The position numbers and the translations under genes were made by a program. 64,000 nt of DNA, taken from positions 62,001 to 126,000 of the forward strand of contig JAEYMU010000024.1 of NCBI GenBank assembly GCA_023407175.1. The letters are read 5' to 3'. The notes below the pieces were generated by a model that searched no databases, was not told where the DNA came from, and saw only the letters and a list, made by a program, of their open reading frames with translations. Origin of the DNA: Bacillota bacterium (lineage in GTDB: Bacteria; Bacillota_A; Clostridia; Lachnospirales; Lachnospiraceae). Below are positions 31,866-40,845 of the stretch, piece after piece; position 1 is the stretch's first letter, and the number at the start of each line of letters is the position of its first letter.

Positions 31866-32686
31866 ATAAAAGTTTGCTTTAACCAGGCTGCTACCCCGTC
31901 CTCGTAGTTATTACCGATGACCAGGTCGGCCTTTTCTTTTATCTCTGCAACGGCATTACCTACTGCAAGCTTGTAATCGCTGGCCTCATACAGAGGGAGG
32001 TCATTGCGGTTATCTCCGAAACAGGTAATATAATCATAATCCAGGTGCTTGCGAAGGTAATTGACAGCCTGTGATTTGGAGGCAGTGCTTGCGTAGGCCT
32101 CCAGGTACCATAAATCAGGAGAATAATTATCCTTATAGAAGGAGCAATTCAAACCGGAAATCTGCTGAAAGGCGTGATGCACCGGAGTAAGTTTTTCTTT
32201 ACTGTCAAGTAAGGTGAAATACATCATCGGTTCTTCGGATAATTCCAGAAAATCGCTTACCTGAATAAATTGCTTTTGATACTTGTTGATTCGCTCCTGA
32301 CAAAAATCCCACAGAGCCTTTGTATTCAGTTCCTCATAGTAAGTGGACATAGCTCCGTCCTTGATTGTATAGGCAAGACCCTTTAACCGGTACTCCTTGA
32401 TAATGGATAGAAGCTTCTGGATACTTTCTTTGGAAAAAGCCTCAACCTTCAGATAATTTTGCTCCTTCAGATCATAGATACAGACTCCGTTCATCAAAAT
32501 AACCGGGAGGGATAGCTTCAGTTCCTCCAATATGAATTTTACTGAAGCAATACTTCTTGCAGTGGCCACAGTAAAATTCATGCCCTGTTCCATTAGTTCA
32601 TTTATAATAGAAATGGTTTCTGACGACAGCTCTGCATTCGGCTGCAAAAGTGTACCATCCAAATCGGATATGTAAAGTTTTTTCAT
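31856..32686 (-). CDS. Cof-type HAD-IIB family phosphatase
   Basis: 276 residues. Motif I YISDLDGTLLQPN (two catalytic Asp), motif II VILMNGVCIYD, motif III Lys in ASTASKSQAVNYL and motif IV TCFGDNRNDLPLYEASDYKLAVGNA place it in the Cof/YkrA sugar- and flavin-phosphatase group. Substrate unknown. AAGGGGGA precedes the ATG. Confidence 0.93.
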   Translation of the reverse strand: MKKLYISDLDGTLLQPNAELSSETISIINELMEQGMNFTVATARSIASVKFILEELKLSLPVILMNGVCIYDLKEQNYLKVEAFSKESIQKLLSIIKEYRLKGLAYTIKDGAMSTYYEELNTKALWDFCQERINKYQKQFIQVSDFLELSEEPMMYFTLLDSKEKLTPVHHAFQQISGLNCSFYKDNYSPDLWYLEAYASTASKSQAVNYLRKHLDYDYITCFGDNRNDLPLYEASDYKLAVGNAVAEIKEKADLVIGNNYEDGVAAWLKQTFIKA

Positions 32687-32772
32687 ATCAGTCCCCCTTT
32701 TTTACCTGGTACAACCTACTGTATGGGTATTGCAGCAGGTTGCACCGGTTTTGTTCAGGAAATATAGAAGCC

Positions 32773-33780
32773 TTACAGACTGTTTTCATAGGCCTCATAT
32801 TTGGCAATCATTTGATCAGTCCATTCATCAAAGGAAGGATCGGGAATTTGCAAAGCAGGGTGTTTTTCAATATAATCCAGTGTGGAGCGGACACCCTGGT
32901 CATAACGTACGGTGGCCGTAAAGCCCGGTACCAGCCGTTTGATTTTAGAATTGTCAAAGATCACACTGTGGGCCTTATCACCAAGCAGGCCTCCGGTGAA
33001 CTCCTCATTTACTTTAGCAAGGGTCTCGGAAGGGATATGAACAAGCCGGGGCTTTACGCCAAGCGCGTTACCGATAATCTCGTAAATCTGATTCCAGGTC
33101 AGGCTTTCATCCGAGGTAATATGGACGGCTTCTCCGATTGCGTGGATATTACCCATCAATCCGACAAATGCCTTGGCAAAATCGGTATTATGGGTAAGGG
33201 TCCAAAGAGTATTGCCATCCCCGTGAACGATGACCTTTTTTCCCTGCTTTATCCGTTCGATTACGCTGTAGCTCCCCTGGGGCCCATGGACTGCAAGGGG
33301 TACACTGGTATCGCCGTAGGTATGGCTTGGGCGGACGATCGTAATAGGAAAGCCGTTTTCGCGGTATTCCGAGATCAGGCATTCCTCACAGGCAATCTTA
33401 TTGCGGGAATATTCCCAGTAAGGATTGGCAAGAGGAGTGCTTTCTGTGATAAAGGGGCTGGACAAAGGCTTTTGATAAGCAGAGGCTGAGCTGATGAAGA
33501 TATACTGCTTTGTTTTTCCGGTAAATAAACGGATATCACGCTTGATGGCGTCAGGATGGAAGGCGATAAATTGGGCGACTACATCAAAGGACAAATCCTT
33601 AAGCTTTTCCCTGACAGCAGCTTCATCATTAATATCAGCTTCAATAACCTTCACATTGTCTGGGACAAATTTCTTATGATTGCCCCTGTTTAGTAAATAC
33701 AGTTCAAAACCGCAGACAGGAGCCAGAGCAGTAATAGCTGTACTGATTGTTCCGGTTCCTCCAATAAATAATGCCTTCAT
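32773..33780 (-). CDS. NAD-dependent epimerase/dehydratase (extended SDR)
   Basis: 335 residues. The Rossmann motif FIGGTGTISTAI is at the N-terminus and the active-site YxxxK is in WEYSRNKIACEE, preceded by FISSASAY. It resembles plant CSP41-like and bacterial sugar-nucleotide epimerase-like SDRs; the substrate cannot be read. GGAGG precedes the ATG by 8 nt. A long ORF on the opposite strand (32650-33489) is a shadow of this gene. Confidence 0.9.
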   Translation of the reverse strand: MKALFIGGTGTISTAITALAPVCGFELYLLNRGNHKKFVPDNVKVIEADINDEAAVREKLKDLSFDVVAQFIAFHPDAIKRDIRLFTGKTKQYIFISSASAYQKPLSSPFITESTPLANPYWEYSRNKIACEECLISEYRENGFPITIVRPSHTYGDTSVPLAVHGPQGSYSVIERIKQGKKVIVHGDGNTLWTLTHNTDFAKAFVGLMGNIHAIGEAVHITSDESLTWNQIYEIIGNALGVKPRLVHIPSETLAKVNEEFTGGLLGDKAHSVIFDNSKIKRLVPGFTATVRYDQGVRSTLDYIEKHPALQIPDPSFDEWTDQMIAKYEAYENSL

Positions 33781-33838
33781 TCGTCATACCTCCATTGAAT
33801 TTATTGTTTATTAATTATGCAAGCTTTTTCTATTCTTG

Positions 33839-34471
33839 CTATACTTCCCGGATTGCTGCAGTTTCTGCACTAACCGGATGCTTCTCATATTCCTCCTTAA
33901 GGAGTCCAAAGATATAATAATCCGTCATAACGTTAATAATCGCCCCGTTTCGTATCAGTCCCTCCTGAATAAAGCCAAGCTTTCCGGCAACCTTGACTGA
34001 ATTTGGATTATTGGCAAAGCAGCGGATTTGGAGACGGCTCAAATCCATGAATTCAAAAGCAATCTTAAGCAGGGCTTGTCCTGCTTCGGGAGTATAGCCC
34101 TTTCCCCAGTATTGTTTATTGATGCGGTATCCGATATCAGCCTGCTTCTTAAGACGAAAATCATAGAGCACGACTTCGCCGATTATTTTATGAGTGTCCT
34201 TTAATTCCAGCAGCCAGGTGAGCTCCCGGCCGGCCCGGTATTCCTTCATGGTTGCACTATAATGGTAATCAGGCTTTATTTTTTTCTTCGGACGATGTCT
34301 GCCATCGGTGTCCTTTGTCTCATCATATACACCCCAGTACCGGTAGACACTGTAATCATTGATAAATTCAAGACAATCTCGTCCGTCTGCAGCACTGTCG
34401 GTAATTTGCCGCAGGAGAAGACGGGGAGTTTCAAGTATGGGAAGCTTCTGAAAACATGCTTCGTAGCTCAT
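33839..34471 (-). CDS. GNAT family N-acetyltransferase (RimJ/RimL-like)
   Basis: 210 residues. LETPRLLLRQITDSAADGRD, ADIGYRINKQYWGKGYTPEA (acetyl-CoA loop) and CFANNPNSVKVAGKLGFIQE match the Acetyltransf_3 group that acetylates ribosomal protein N-termini or small molecules. Some members are antibiotic-modifying, but nothing here shows that. AGGAGG precedes the ATG. Confidence 0.9.
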   Translation of the reverse strand: MSYEACFQKLPILETPRLLLRQITDSAADGRDCLEFINDYSVYRYWGVYDETKDTDGRHRPKKKIKPDYHYSATMKEYRAGRELTWLLELKDTHKIIGEVVLYDFRLKKQADIGYRINKQYWGKGYTPEAGQALLKIAFEFMDLSRLQIRCFANNPNSVKVAGKLGFIQEGLIRNGAIINVMTDYYIFGLLKEEYEKHPVSAETAAIREV

Positions 34472-34641
34472 AGGTACCTCCTAAATAGTTCACTTTGTAA
34501 ATATTAAATAGCCTCCAAATTTGCAGTATTTTGGCAGCGTATATTGTAGTGTGGATCATTGTATCTATTATTATTATACATAGGGGAGAAATAATCAATA
34601 TCCGAACAGATGAAAAATTTGTAGTTTTCGATAAAATATTT

Positions 34642-35244
34642 CTAAAGATAAACCTCAAGGAAGATTTTCAGCCCAATGCAAATCAACAGAATGCCGCCGG
34701 CAAACCGTGCCCTGCTTCCGAATACGGTACCGAACATCTTTCCGATATATACACCGAGGAAGCAAAAGATAAAGGTAATAATGCCAATCAGCAGCGCCGG
34801 AGTTGCGATGGAGATGTCAAGCACGGCGAAGCTGACACCGGCTGCCATGGCATCGATACTGGTTGCCGCGCCCTGTAAGATGAGATTTTTTCCCGTAAAG
34901 ACGGTTTCTCTGGAGGGAAATTCCGGATTCTGCTGCTCCCTCACGGCATCGACAAGCATGTTGATTCCGATTGCGCTTAGTAAAAATAAAGCAACCCAGT
35001 GTTGGTAGCGGTGAACAAATTCGAAGAAGGTTCTTCCAAGAAAATATCCAAGGACGGGCATAGCAGCCTGAAAAAATCCGAAGGTGATTCCGGTTATAAA
35101 GGCATATTTGCGGTTCAGGGCTTGCAGAGTGTCCTGCCGGGCTTCCTGGTGCATGTGATTGCTGCAGATACCGTTTGTGATTGAGACGGCAAATGCGTCT
35201 GCGGCCAAACCAAGTGCCAGCAGCAGTAGAGTGAAAAAATCCAT
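34642..35244 (-). CDS. mntP: Manganese efflux pump MntP
   Basis: 200 residues with six membrane segments and the two characteristic halves: LGLAADAFAVSITNGI near the start and GAATSIDAMAAGVSFA in the middle, each with the membrane Asp required for transport. It exports Mn2+. No yybP-ykoY manganese riboswitch is apparent in the upstream 150 nt, which instead hold a long palindrome. AAAGGAA precedes the ATG. Confidence 0.93.
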   Translation of the reverse strand: MDFFTLLLLALGLAADAFAVSITNGICSNHMHQEARQDTLQALNRKYAFITGITFGFFQAAMPVLGYFLGRTFFEFVHRYQHWVALFLLSAIGINMLVDAVREQQNPEFPSRETVFTGKNLILQGAATSIDAMAAGVSFAVLDISIATPALLIGIITFIFCFLGVYIGKMFGTVFGSRARFAGGILLICIGLKIFLEVYL

Positions 35245-35265
35245 GACATCATTCCTTTCATTACT

Positions 35266-35389
35266 ATGATTAAAGCGTCAAAAGGTGCTACGCAGCTTCC
35301 GAATACAATATATTGTTACTGCAAGCCAGCTTACATAACAATATATTGCATCCGGAAAGCACCATAGGTGCTTTTGACACGTTAATCAT
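35266..35389. repeat. 124-bp nested imperfect palindrome between mntP and the AEC carrier
   Basis: The outer 19-bp arms (35266-35284 and 35371-35389) match at 17 positions. Inside, GGTGCT / AGCACC, CTTCCG / CGGAAAG and CAATATATTGTTA / TAACAATATATTG continue the stem to a tip around 35317-35337. The 21-bp tip differs by only two bases from 40503-40523, so the elements belong to one family. Confidence 0.65.
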
Positions 35390-35577
35390 TACTATTATAC
35401 GGAAAAGATATTCTGATTATGTTATGTATTGCTGGTGGGATAGTCCTCGGTAGCGAAACTGTAAGAAATTGGTCCAAATTAATACTTGATGGAAACAGGA
35501 AAAGAGTGCATAATAGAGTATCGACAGGCAGCAAAGCGGGAATACAGGCTGTCATGGACAATAGAAGGTGGACGATT

Positions 35578-36504
35578 ATGGAACTTGCATTTACAGCGAT
35601 TGATCAGATATGTATTATGTTTTTGATTATATTGACAGGTATGTTATGCTTTAAATTAAAACTGATTGATCAGGAAATGAATAAAAAGCTGGCAGATTTG
35701 CTGCTGTTGCTGGTAAATCCTCTGGTGATTTTTGTTTCCTATCAGCGTGAATTTAAAGCTTCGTTGTTGACGGGCTTATTAATAGCCCTGATATTGGCCT
35801 TTATTACACATTTGGCGGCGATCCTGATCTCACTGGTGGCGGTCAGGGGAAAAAAATACGGTGAGGATTTGGCGATTGAACGGTTTGCGGTGATTTATTC
35901 CAACTGCGGCTTTATCGGTATTCCTCTGGTGAATGGAATTCTGGGAAGTGAAGGAGTATTTTATCTGACTGCTTATGTGACAGCCTTCAATCTTTTTGCC
36001 TGGACTCACGGAGTAATTGCAATGTCGGGAAGAAGCGACAGAAAATCGGTCCTTAAGGCATTTTTGTCGCCGGCGGTAATCGCAACCTTTACCGGCTTTT
36101 TATTTTTTATATGCAGGATTATTTTGCCGGGAGCTCTTGGTCAGGCCGTTACATACATTGGGGAAATGAATACCCCACTGGCAATGCTGGTGGCCGGGGC
36201 AACCATAGCCCAGACGGATATCCTTAAGCTTTTTACTAAATTAAGAAGCTATTATATCGCAATTATAAAATTAATTCTGCTTCCTCTTATTACTCTGTTG
36301 GTATACCAGCTATTTCCCATACCGAGGGTTGTCCTTCTGGTAACTGCGCTTGCCTGTGCATGTCCGACAGCAGCGACTATCAACCTGTTTTCCCTAAGAT
36401 ATGAGAAAAATTATTTATATGCCTCGGAGCTGTTTGCGCTGACCACCATATTATCCCTGATTACGATACCCTTTGTGATGATAATTGCGAATATTCTGGT
36501 ATGA
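35578..36504 (+). CDS. AEC (auxin efflux carrier) family transporter
   Basis: 308 residues with ten predicted membrane segments. The family pattern is visible in the first half (IFVSYQREF, YSNCGFIGIPLVNGILG) and near the end (CACPTAATINLFSLRY). Bacterial members carry malate, malonate or other small anions. The ATG at 35578 follows AAGGTGG by seven nt; the frame is open upstream to 35419, but those residues are not AEC-like. Confidence 0.88.
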   Translation: MELAFTAIDQICIMFLIILTGMLCFKLKLIDQEMNKKLADLLLLLVNPLVIFVSYQREFKASLLTGLLIALILAFITHLAAILISLVAVRGKKYGEDLAIERFAVIYSNCGFIGIPLVNGILGSEGVFYLTAYVTAFNLFAWTHGVIAMSGRSDRKSVLKAFLSPAVIATFTGFLFFICRIILPGALGQAVTYIGEMNTPLAMLVAGATIAQTDILKLFTKLRSYYIAIIKLILLPLITLLVYQLFPIPRVVLLVTALACACPTAATINLFSLRYEKNYLYASELFALTTILSLITIPFVMIIANILV

Positions 36505-36678
36505 GCGGACAACACTGAAAAAGCAGTATTTTATAATTAGCAAGGATTGTTGCTTGCGTAACTGTATGAAAATGTAGTAAAATGAGATAACAGGCTTATG
36601 CTTTCCCTTCATTACACTGACCCACATGAAATTTTAATAGAAATAAGAGAATAACTTCGAATATAAGGAGCCAGCCGA

Positions 36679-37548
36679 ATGGACAAATATGTTATTGTAA
36701 GTGATGCTACGTTAGATCTGCCGTCAGATATTATCAACGAATACGGAATTAAGGTTATTCCGATGGGTGTAAGTATTGATGATGTGCAGTATTCCCACTA
36801 TCCCGATGAAAGAGAAATATCGATTGAAGAATTCTATGCGAGACTGAAGAATGGTGCGATATCACATACAACTCAGATTACTCCGGCTGTGTTTATGGAA
36901 TATTTTACGGACATACTGGAGCAGGGACAGGATATCCTGTACATAGCTTTTTCCTCAGGACTTAGCGGGACCTATAATACCTCCCAGATTGTGATAAGAG
37001 ATTTGGAGCAGGAGTATCCGGACAGGAAGATCTATGTAGTGGATTCCCTTTGCGCTTCTGTTGGAGAGGGACTTCTTGTTTTCAATACCGCACTTAAGAA
37101 GAGAAACGGAATGAATATAGACGAATTGTATGAGTGGGTGGAGCAGAATAAGAGAAAGGCCCGCCATTGGTTTACTGTAAAGGATTTATTTTATCTGAAG
37201 CGGGGAGGAAGAATTAATTCGATTGAAGCAATTGTCGGAACTGCCTTAAAAATCAGACCGGTTTTAAGTACGGATGACCAGGGAAAGCTGACCGTGGTTA
37301 CAAAAATCAGAGGCTCTAGGGCAGAGCTGGACTTTATGGTAACAAAGCTTATCGAGGATGGGGAGAATCTTGCTGGCCAGACCGTTATTATCGGCCATGG
37401 GGATGATATTGCCCAGGCCCAGGAATTGGAAAAGCTGATTCGGGAAAAGAATTTGGTCCAGGATATCATTATATCGAAAATTGGGCCGGTGATCGGAACC
37501 CACACTGGACCGGGTATGCTGGCATTAACGTTTATGGGTAAAGAGTGA
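36679..37548 (+). CDS. DegV family fatty-acid-binding protein
   Basis: 289 residues. VSDATLDLPSDIINEYGIKV at the N-terminus, ISHTTQITPAVFMEYF, IAFSSGLSGTYNTSQI and the C-terminal IGPVIGTHTGPGMLAL are DegV signatures. In Firmicutes, DegV/FakB proteins bind a fatty acid for the FakA kinase, and several paralogues per genome are usual. AAGGAGCC precedes the ATG. Confidence 0.95.
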   Translation: MDKYVIVSDATLDLPSDIINEYGIKVIPMGVSIDDVQYSHYPDEREISIEEFYARLKNGAISHTTQITPAVFMEYFTDILEQGQDILYIAFSSGLSGTYNTSQIVIRDLEQEYPDRKIYVVDSLCASVGEGLLVFNTALKKRNGMNIDELYEWVEQNKRKARHWFTVKDLFYLKRGGRINSIEAIVGTALKIRPVLSTDDQGKLTVVTKIRGSRAELDFMVTKLIEDGENLAGQTVIIGHGDDIAQAQELEKLIREKNLVQDIIISKIGPVIGTHTGPGMLALTFMGKE

Positions 37549-37558
37549 AGAAAAAACG

Positions 37559-37612
37559 TCTTCACTCGGAAGAAAAGGTGTCTTCACCCGGAAGGAGAAG
37601 CATCTTCACACT
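37559..37612. repeat. 22-bp tandem repeat after degV
   Basis: Units begin TCTTCACTCGGAAG (37559), TCTTCACCCGGAAG (37581) and TCTTCACACTTG (37603): two full 22-bp units and a partial third. GTGTCTTCACCC recurs at 39848, downstream of the MFS gene. Confidence 0.7.
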
Positions 37613-37663
37613 TGTTAATAAACTGGTTGATTTATCCATAAAATTAAGTATAATAAAAATAGT

Positions 37664-37698
37664 AAAGTCGTATCGTATAACATATGATACGGCTTTTT
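37664..37698 (+). terminator. Terminator after degV
   Basis: AAAGTCGTATC (37664-37674) and GATACGGCTTT (37686-37696) pair with one G-T, followed by TT. It ends 52 nt before the methyltransferase start. Confidence 0.75.
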
Positions 37699-37749
37699 CT
37701 TGAAAAGCTCTCTGAATAGTTACCTCATTTTATGAAAGGCATATCATTT

Positions 37750-38496
37750 ATGAAAAACGACAGAATAGAAAATGCTAACGTACAGCAGATAAAGCCCTAT
37801 AAAAAGGATTCATCCTATTCCTATACCCTGGGAGCCTTCCCTACCTATGAGCTGATTAAAGCCAGACCGGAGCAGGTAATAAAGGTTTTGGTGGATTCAA
37901 GCTTTACCGACCAGGATAAGCTGAAGAATTTGTGTGAGGAAAGGCAGATACCGCTGGAATATAATAATAAACTGATTGCCAGGCTTAGCGATAAGGAAAA
38001 CTGCTATGTTGCAGGAGTGTTTCATAAATACTCCACAGCCCTTAGCCCGGACCAGCCCCACATCGTGCTGGTCAATCCCAGTAATATGGGAAATCTGGGG
38101 ACTATACTTCGTACTGGCGTCGGCTTTGGTATTCATAATATTGCAATCATACTGCCGGGAGCAGATATCTACAATCCAAAGACTGTCCGTTCGTCGATGG
38201 GGGCGTTGTTCCGGCTGAATTTCTGCCAATACCAAAGCTTTGAAGAATACCGGAAGCAGTTTGGAAAGCATGAGATTTTCACCTTTATGCTGAATGGAGA
38301 GAGAACCTTAACCCTAGAGGAGGTTCCCAAGGTCAGTCTTTATTCTCTTGTATTCGGTAACGAAGCAACCGGCCTGGATGCTTCCTTTCTGGAAGTCGGA
38401 ACAAGTATCTTTATTCCCCAATCACCGGAGGTGGATTCCTTAAATCTTACAATTGCAGTAGGGATCGGGGCATATGTGTTTTCAAATCATCGTTAG
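37750..38496 (+). CDS. TrmH/SpoU family RNA 2'-O-methyltransferase
   Basis: 248 residues. The SpoU knot motifs are VLVNPSNMGNLGTILRTGVG (motif 1), LVFGNEATGL (motif 2) and IPQSPEVDSLNLTIAVGIG (motif 3). These SAM-dependent enzymes methylate ribose in rRNA or tRNA; the target is unknown. The ATG at 37750 is preferred, with AAAGG 10 nt upstream; an in-frame ATG at 37732 is less well supported. Confidence 0.9.
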   Translation: MKNDRIENANVQQIKPYKKDSSYSYTLGAFPTYELIKARPEQVIKVLVDSSFTDQDKLKNLCEERQIPLEYNNKLIARLSDKENCYVAGVFHKYSTALSPDQPHIVLVNPSNMGNLGTILRTGVGFGIHNIAIILPGADIYNPKTVRSSMGALFRLNFCQYQSFEEYRKQFGKHEIFTFMLNGERTLTLEEVPKVSLYSLVFGNEATGLDASFLEVGTSIFIPQSPEVDSLNLTIAVGIGAYVFSNHR

Positions 38497-38531
38497 AGAT
38501 ATCGCAGGATTGCGGTAGAATGGAGGATGGA

Positions 38532-39812
38532 ATGAAACTTAATTATGGAAGGACATTTTTTGTTGGTCTGGCTTTTCTTTCAATCTGTGCATTTTGGCAA
38601 ATGTATGACAGCCTCATTCCGTTGATGCTGAAAAAGACCTTTGATATGAATGAAACCCTGACCGGTGTAATTATGGCAATGGACAATGTACTTGCATTGG
38701 TTTTGCTTCCGTTATTCGGAGCCTTTTCCGATAAGACGGATACACGTTTTGGAAAAAGGATTCCCTTTATTGTGATTGGAACTGTCTTTGCAGTAATATC
38801 CATGAATATACTTCCGATCGCGGAAAAGGGAGCAAACCTTGCACTGTTCATTATAAGTCTGGGTGTGGTTCTGGTTGCCATGGGCTCTTATCGTTCTCCT
38901 ACCGTAGCCCTGATGCCGGATATTACTCCAAAGCCTCTGCGCAGCAAGGCAAATGCCGTCATTAATCTGATGGGTGCTCTCGGTGCAATCTACACCCTCG
39001 TCATCATACTTCTGTTATCTGACGATACAGATAAAAACAGCTATACCAAAATTTTTACCGCCGTATCAATTCTAATGGTATTCGCTGTAATCCTTCTGGT
39101 ATTTACAATTAAGGAAAAGAAGCTGATGCAAAGCATTACCCTGGAAGATACCAGAGAGAATGAAAAGCAGGAAGAAGCTGATATGGAATTTATGGGAATG
39201 AATAAGGAAGTCAGAAAGAGCTTCCTGTTTCTTCTGGCCTCTATATTCCTTTGGTTTTTTGCATATAATGCAGTTACGACGGCTTATTCCAGATACGCGG
39301 AGGTAATCTGGAATATGAAATCGGGCGGCTTTGCCCTGCCGCTTATGGTAGCGATGGGAGCTGCGCTGATAAGCTACATACCGATTGGCATTACAGCCAG
39401 CAGAATAGGCAGGAAAAAGACAATTCTGATTGGTATTTTGCTAATAACTGCCACCTATATCAGCGGAGCATTTTTTATCCATTATTCTATCTGGATTAAT
39501 TTCATATTTGCTTTTACCGGGATCGGTTGGGCGGCTATCAGCGTTAATTCCTATCCGATGGTAGTCGAGATGTGCAAAGGCTCCGATGTGGGGAAATATA
39601 CCGGGGTGTATTATATGTTCTCCATGGGGGCACAGGTAATTACACCAATCGTTTCCGGTGCGCTGATGGAGTATGTGTCTTATCGCACCCTGTTTCCCTA
39701 TGCCATTCTGTTCTCAGTGGCATCCTTTGCTACAATGGTATTTGTAAAGCATGGAGATTCCAGACCTGTGTCAAAGCAGAGCATGCTTGAGAATTATGAT
39801 ACGGAGGACTAG
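38532..39812 (+). CDS. MFS transporter (SLC45/GPH-like)
   Basis: 426 residues with twelve predicted membrane segments and a charged central loop (about 205-225). SDKTDTRFGKRIPFIVIG after helix 2 is the MFS loop motif in the form found in SLC45-type sucrose/maltose carriers and glycoside-pentoside-hexuronide symporters. A sugar substrate is likely but unproven. The ATG at 38532 follows GGAGG by five nt. Confidence 0.9.
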   Translation: MKLNYGRTFFVGLAFLSICAFWQMYDSLIPLMLKKTFDMNETLTGVIMAMDNVLALVLLPLFGAFSDKTDTRFGKRIPFIVIGTVFAVISMNILPIAEKGANLALFIISLGVVLVAMGSYRSPTVALMPDITPKPLRSKANAVINLMGALGAIYTLVIILLLSDDTDKNSYTKIFTAVSILMVFAVILLVFTIKEKKLMQSITLEDTRENEKQEEADMEFMGMNKEVRKSFLFLLASIFLWFFAYNAVTTAYSRYAEVIWNMKSGGFALPLMVAMGAALISYIPIGITASRIGRKKTILIGILLITATYISGAFFIHYSIWINFIFAFTGIGWAAISVNSYPMVVEMCKGSDVGKYTGVYYMFSMGAQVITPIVSGALMEYVSYRTLFPYAILFSVASFATMVFVKHGDSRPVSKQSMLENYDTED

Positions 39813-40041
39813 AGCATGTTTGAAAAATAAATATTGCACAAAACATGTGTCTTCACCCCTATTTTCATGTTAGAATAAGTGAAGGACAGTTGCAGACTCC
39901 AAAGAATTTGAAATTGCGAATTCTTTTGATGAATTGTTAGTAGCTATGGAGTTCGTTTGTAAAGTGGTTTTTCTTTGAAGATTAATTTTGCTTTTAGGCA
40001 ATCTTTTTCTATTGTTACAACCTATAATATTAAAATAGTTT

Positions 40042-40434
40042 TTAATTAAAAAAATTTTCCATATAATTAAAATCTATACTGTATTTTTTTGTTTTATAGA
40101 AAAAATTGTTGTATACGATGGTATCTTTATCCCGAATAGTAAAATCATATACTAATTTATCAGATGAGTAACACTTAACCCAGTAAGTCCATCCTTTGCT
40201 ACCAATGGCACTGCTATTTAAAATAAATTCTAATTCTGATAAATAATTTAAAAAATCATTCAGTTCATTTGAGTTATCAATAGAAATTATATCTGCTTTA
40301 TGCTGAATAGTTACTCTGGTTACGTTGCTGGTTTTTAATTTTAACTCCTTGTTGTTATAATATAGAAAAAAAATCGAAATAATGATAACTAATCCTATAC
40401 ACACTGCAATTATTATGAATGTTTTGATTTTCAT
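40042..40434 (-). CDS. Membrane-anchored hypothetical protein
   Basis: 130 residues. One N-terminal membrane helix (about 5-25, FIIIAVCIGLVIIISIFFLY) is followed by a small soluble domain exposed outside. It resembles small DUF5301-like domains, a weak assignment. The gene is AT-rich and stands alone between MFS and GDPD genes, next to repeat elements, so it may be recently acquired. The preceding 39813-40041 shows no gene. Confidence 0.6.
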   Translation of the reverse strand: MKIKTFIIIAVCIGLVIIISIFFLYYNNKELKLKTSNVTRVTIQHKADIISIDNSNELNDFLNYLSELEFILNSSAIGSKGWTYWVKCYSSDKLVYDFTIRDKDTIVYNNFFYKTKKYSIDFNYMENFFN

Positions 40435-40448
40435 GATGACTCTCCATC

Positions 40449-40545
40449 AGATTATTATATCATGAATATGAAGCGTATTCATGATCTTTTGCTCCACTCG
40501 CATACTGCAAGCAAGCTTGCATATGCTCATTACGCTTTCATTATA
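40449..40545. repeat. Palindromic element related to the one at 35266
   Basis: ATCATGAATA / TATTCATGAT and GCATACTGCAAGC / GCTTGCATATGC stems lie within looser outer arms (around TGAAGCGTA and TTACGCTTTCA). The 21 bp at 40503-40523 match 35317-35337 at 19 positions. A separate small hairpin ACACAATTT / AAATTGTGT follows at 40570-40590. Confidence 0.6.
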
Positions 40546-40621
40546 TCATAAATTGATATCTATATAATAACACAATTTACCAAATTGTGTCAATGTAGCC
40601 TTGAATACAAGGTTATACTAG

Positions 40622-40777
40622 GGAAGCATTGATTAAATCGGTGCTAACCTTTTGACTCTATGTTACTTTTTAAACCCATAAAACGAGTAAAATCATAAGA
40701 GAAATCATCTGATATAAGCAAAAAAATGTACATTTTCAGATGATAGGGTGTATATAACCTATTTAATCAGTGCTTCC
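40622..40777. mobile_element. MITE-like element with 20-bp terminal inverted repeats
   Basis: GGAAGCATTGATTAAATCGG at the left end and the complement of GGAAGCACTGATTAAATAGG at the right end match at 18 of 20 positions. The 156-bp interior has no ORF and contains one further stem (ATCATCTGA / TCAGATGAT). No clear target-site duplication could be seen. No transposase is in the window, so movement would need a source elsewhere. Confidence 0.65.
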
Positions 40778-40845
40778 ATAATACATCATACTGGAAATAG
40801 CTGCTTATCGGATACTTTACCTGTCAAAGCAGAATGGAGATTGTT

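Noticed and set aside
32650..33489. 279-codon open frame on the plus strand
   Set aside because: It lies antisense to a well-supported epimerase gene, and its translation shows no family features.
35245..35400. yybP-ykoY manganese riboswitch expected upstream of mntP
   Set aside because: No conserved aptamer segments were recognised; the region is a long palindrome instead.
39881..39898. Partial match to the 18-bp regulon dyad (GAAGGACAGTTGCAGACT)
   Set aside because: Only the left and central part matches, no -10 lies 20-21 nt away on either side, and no gene starts nearby.
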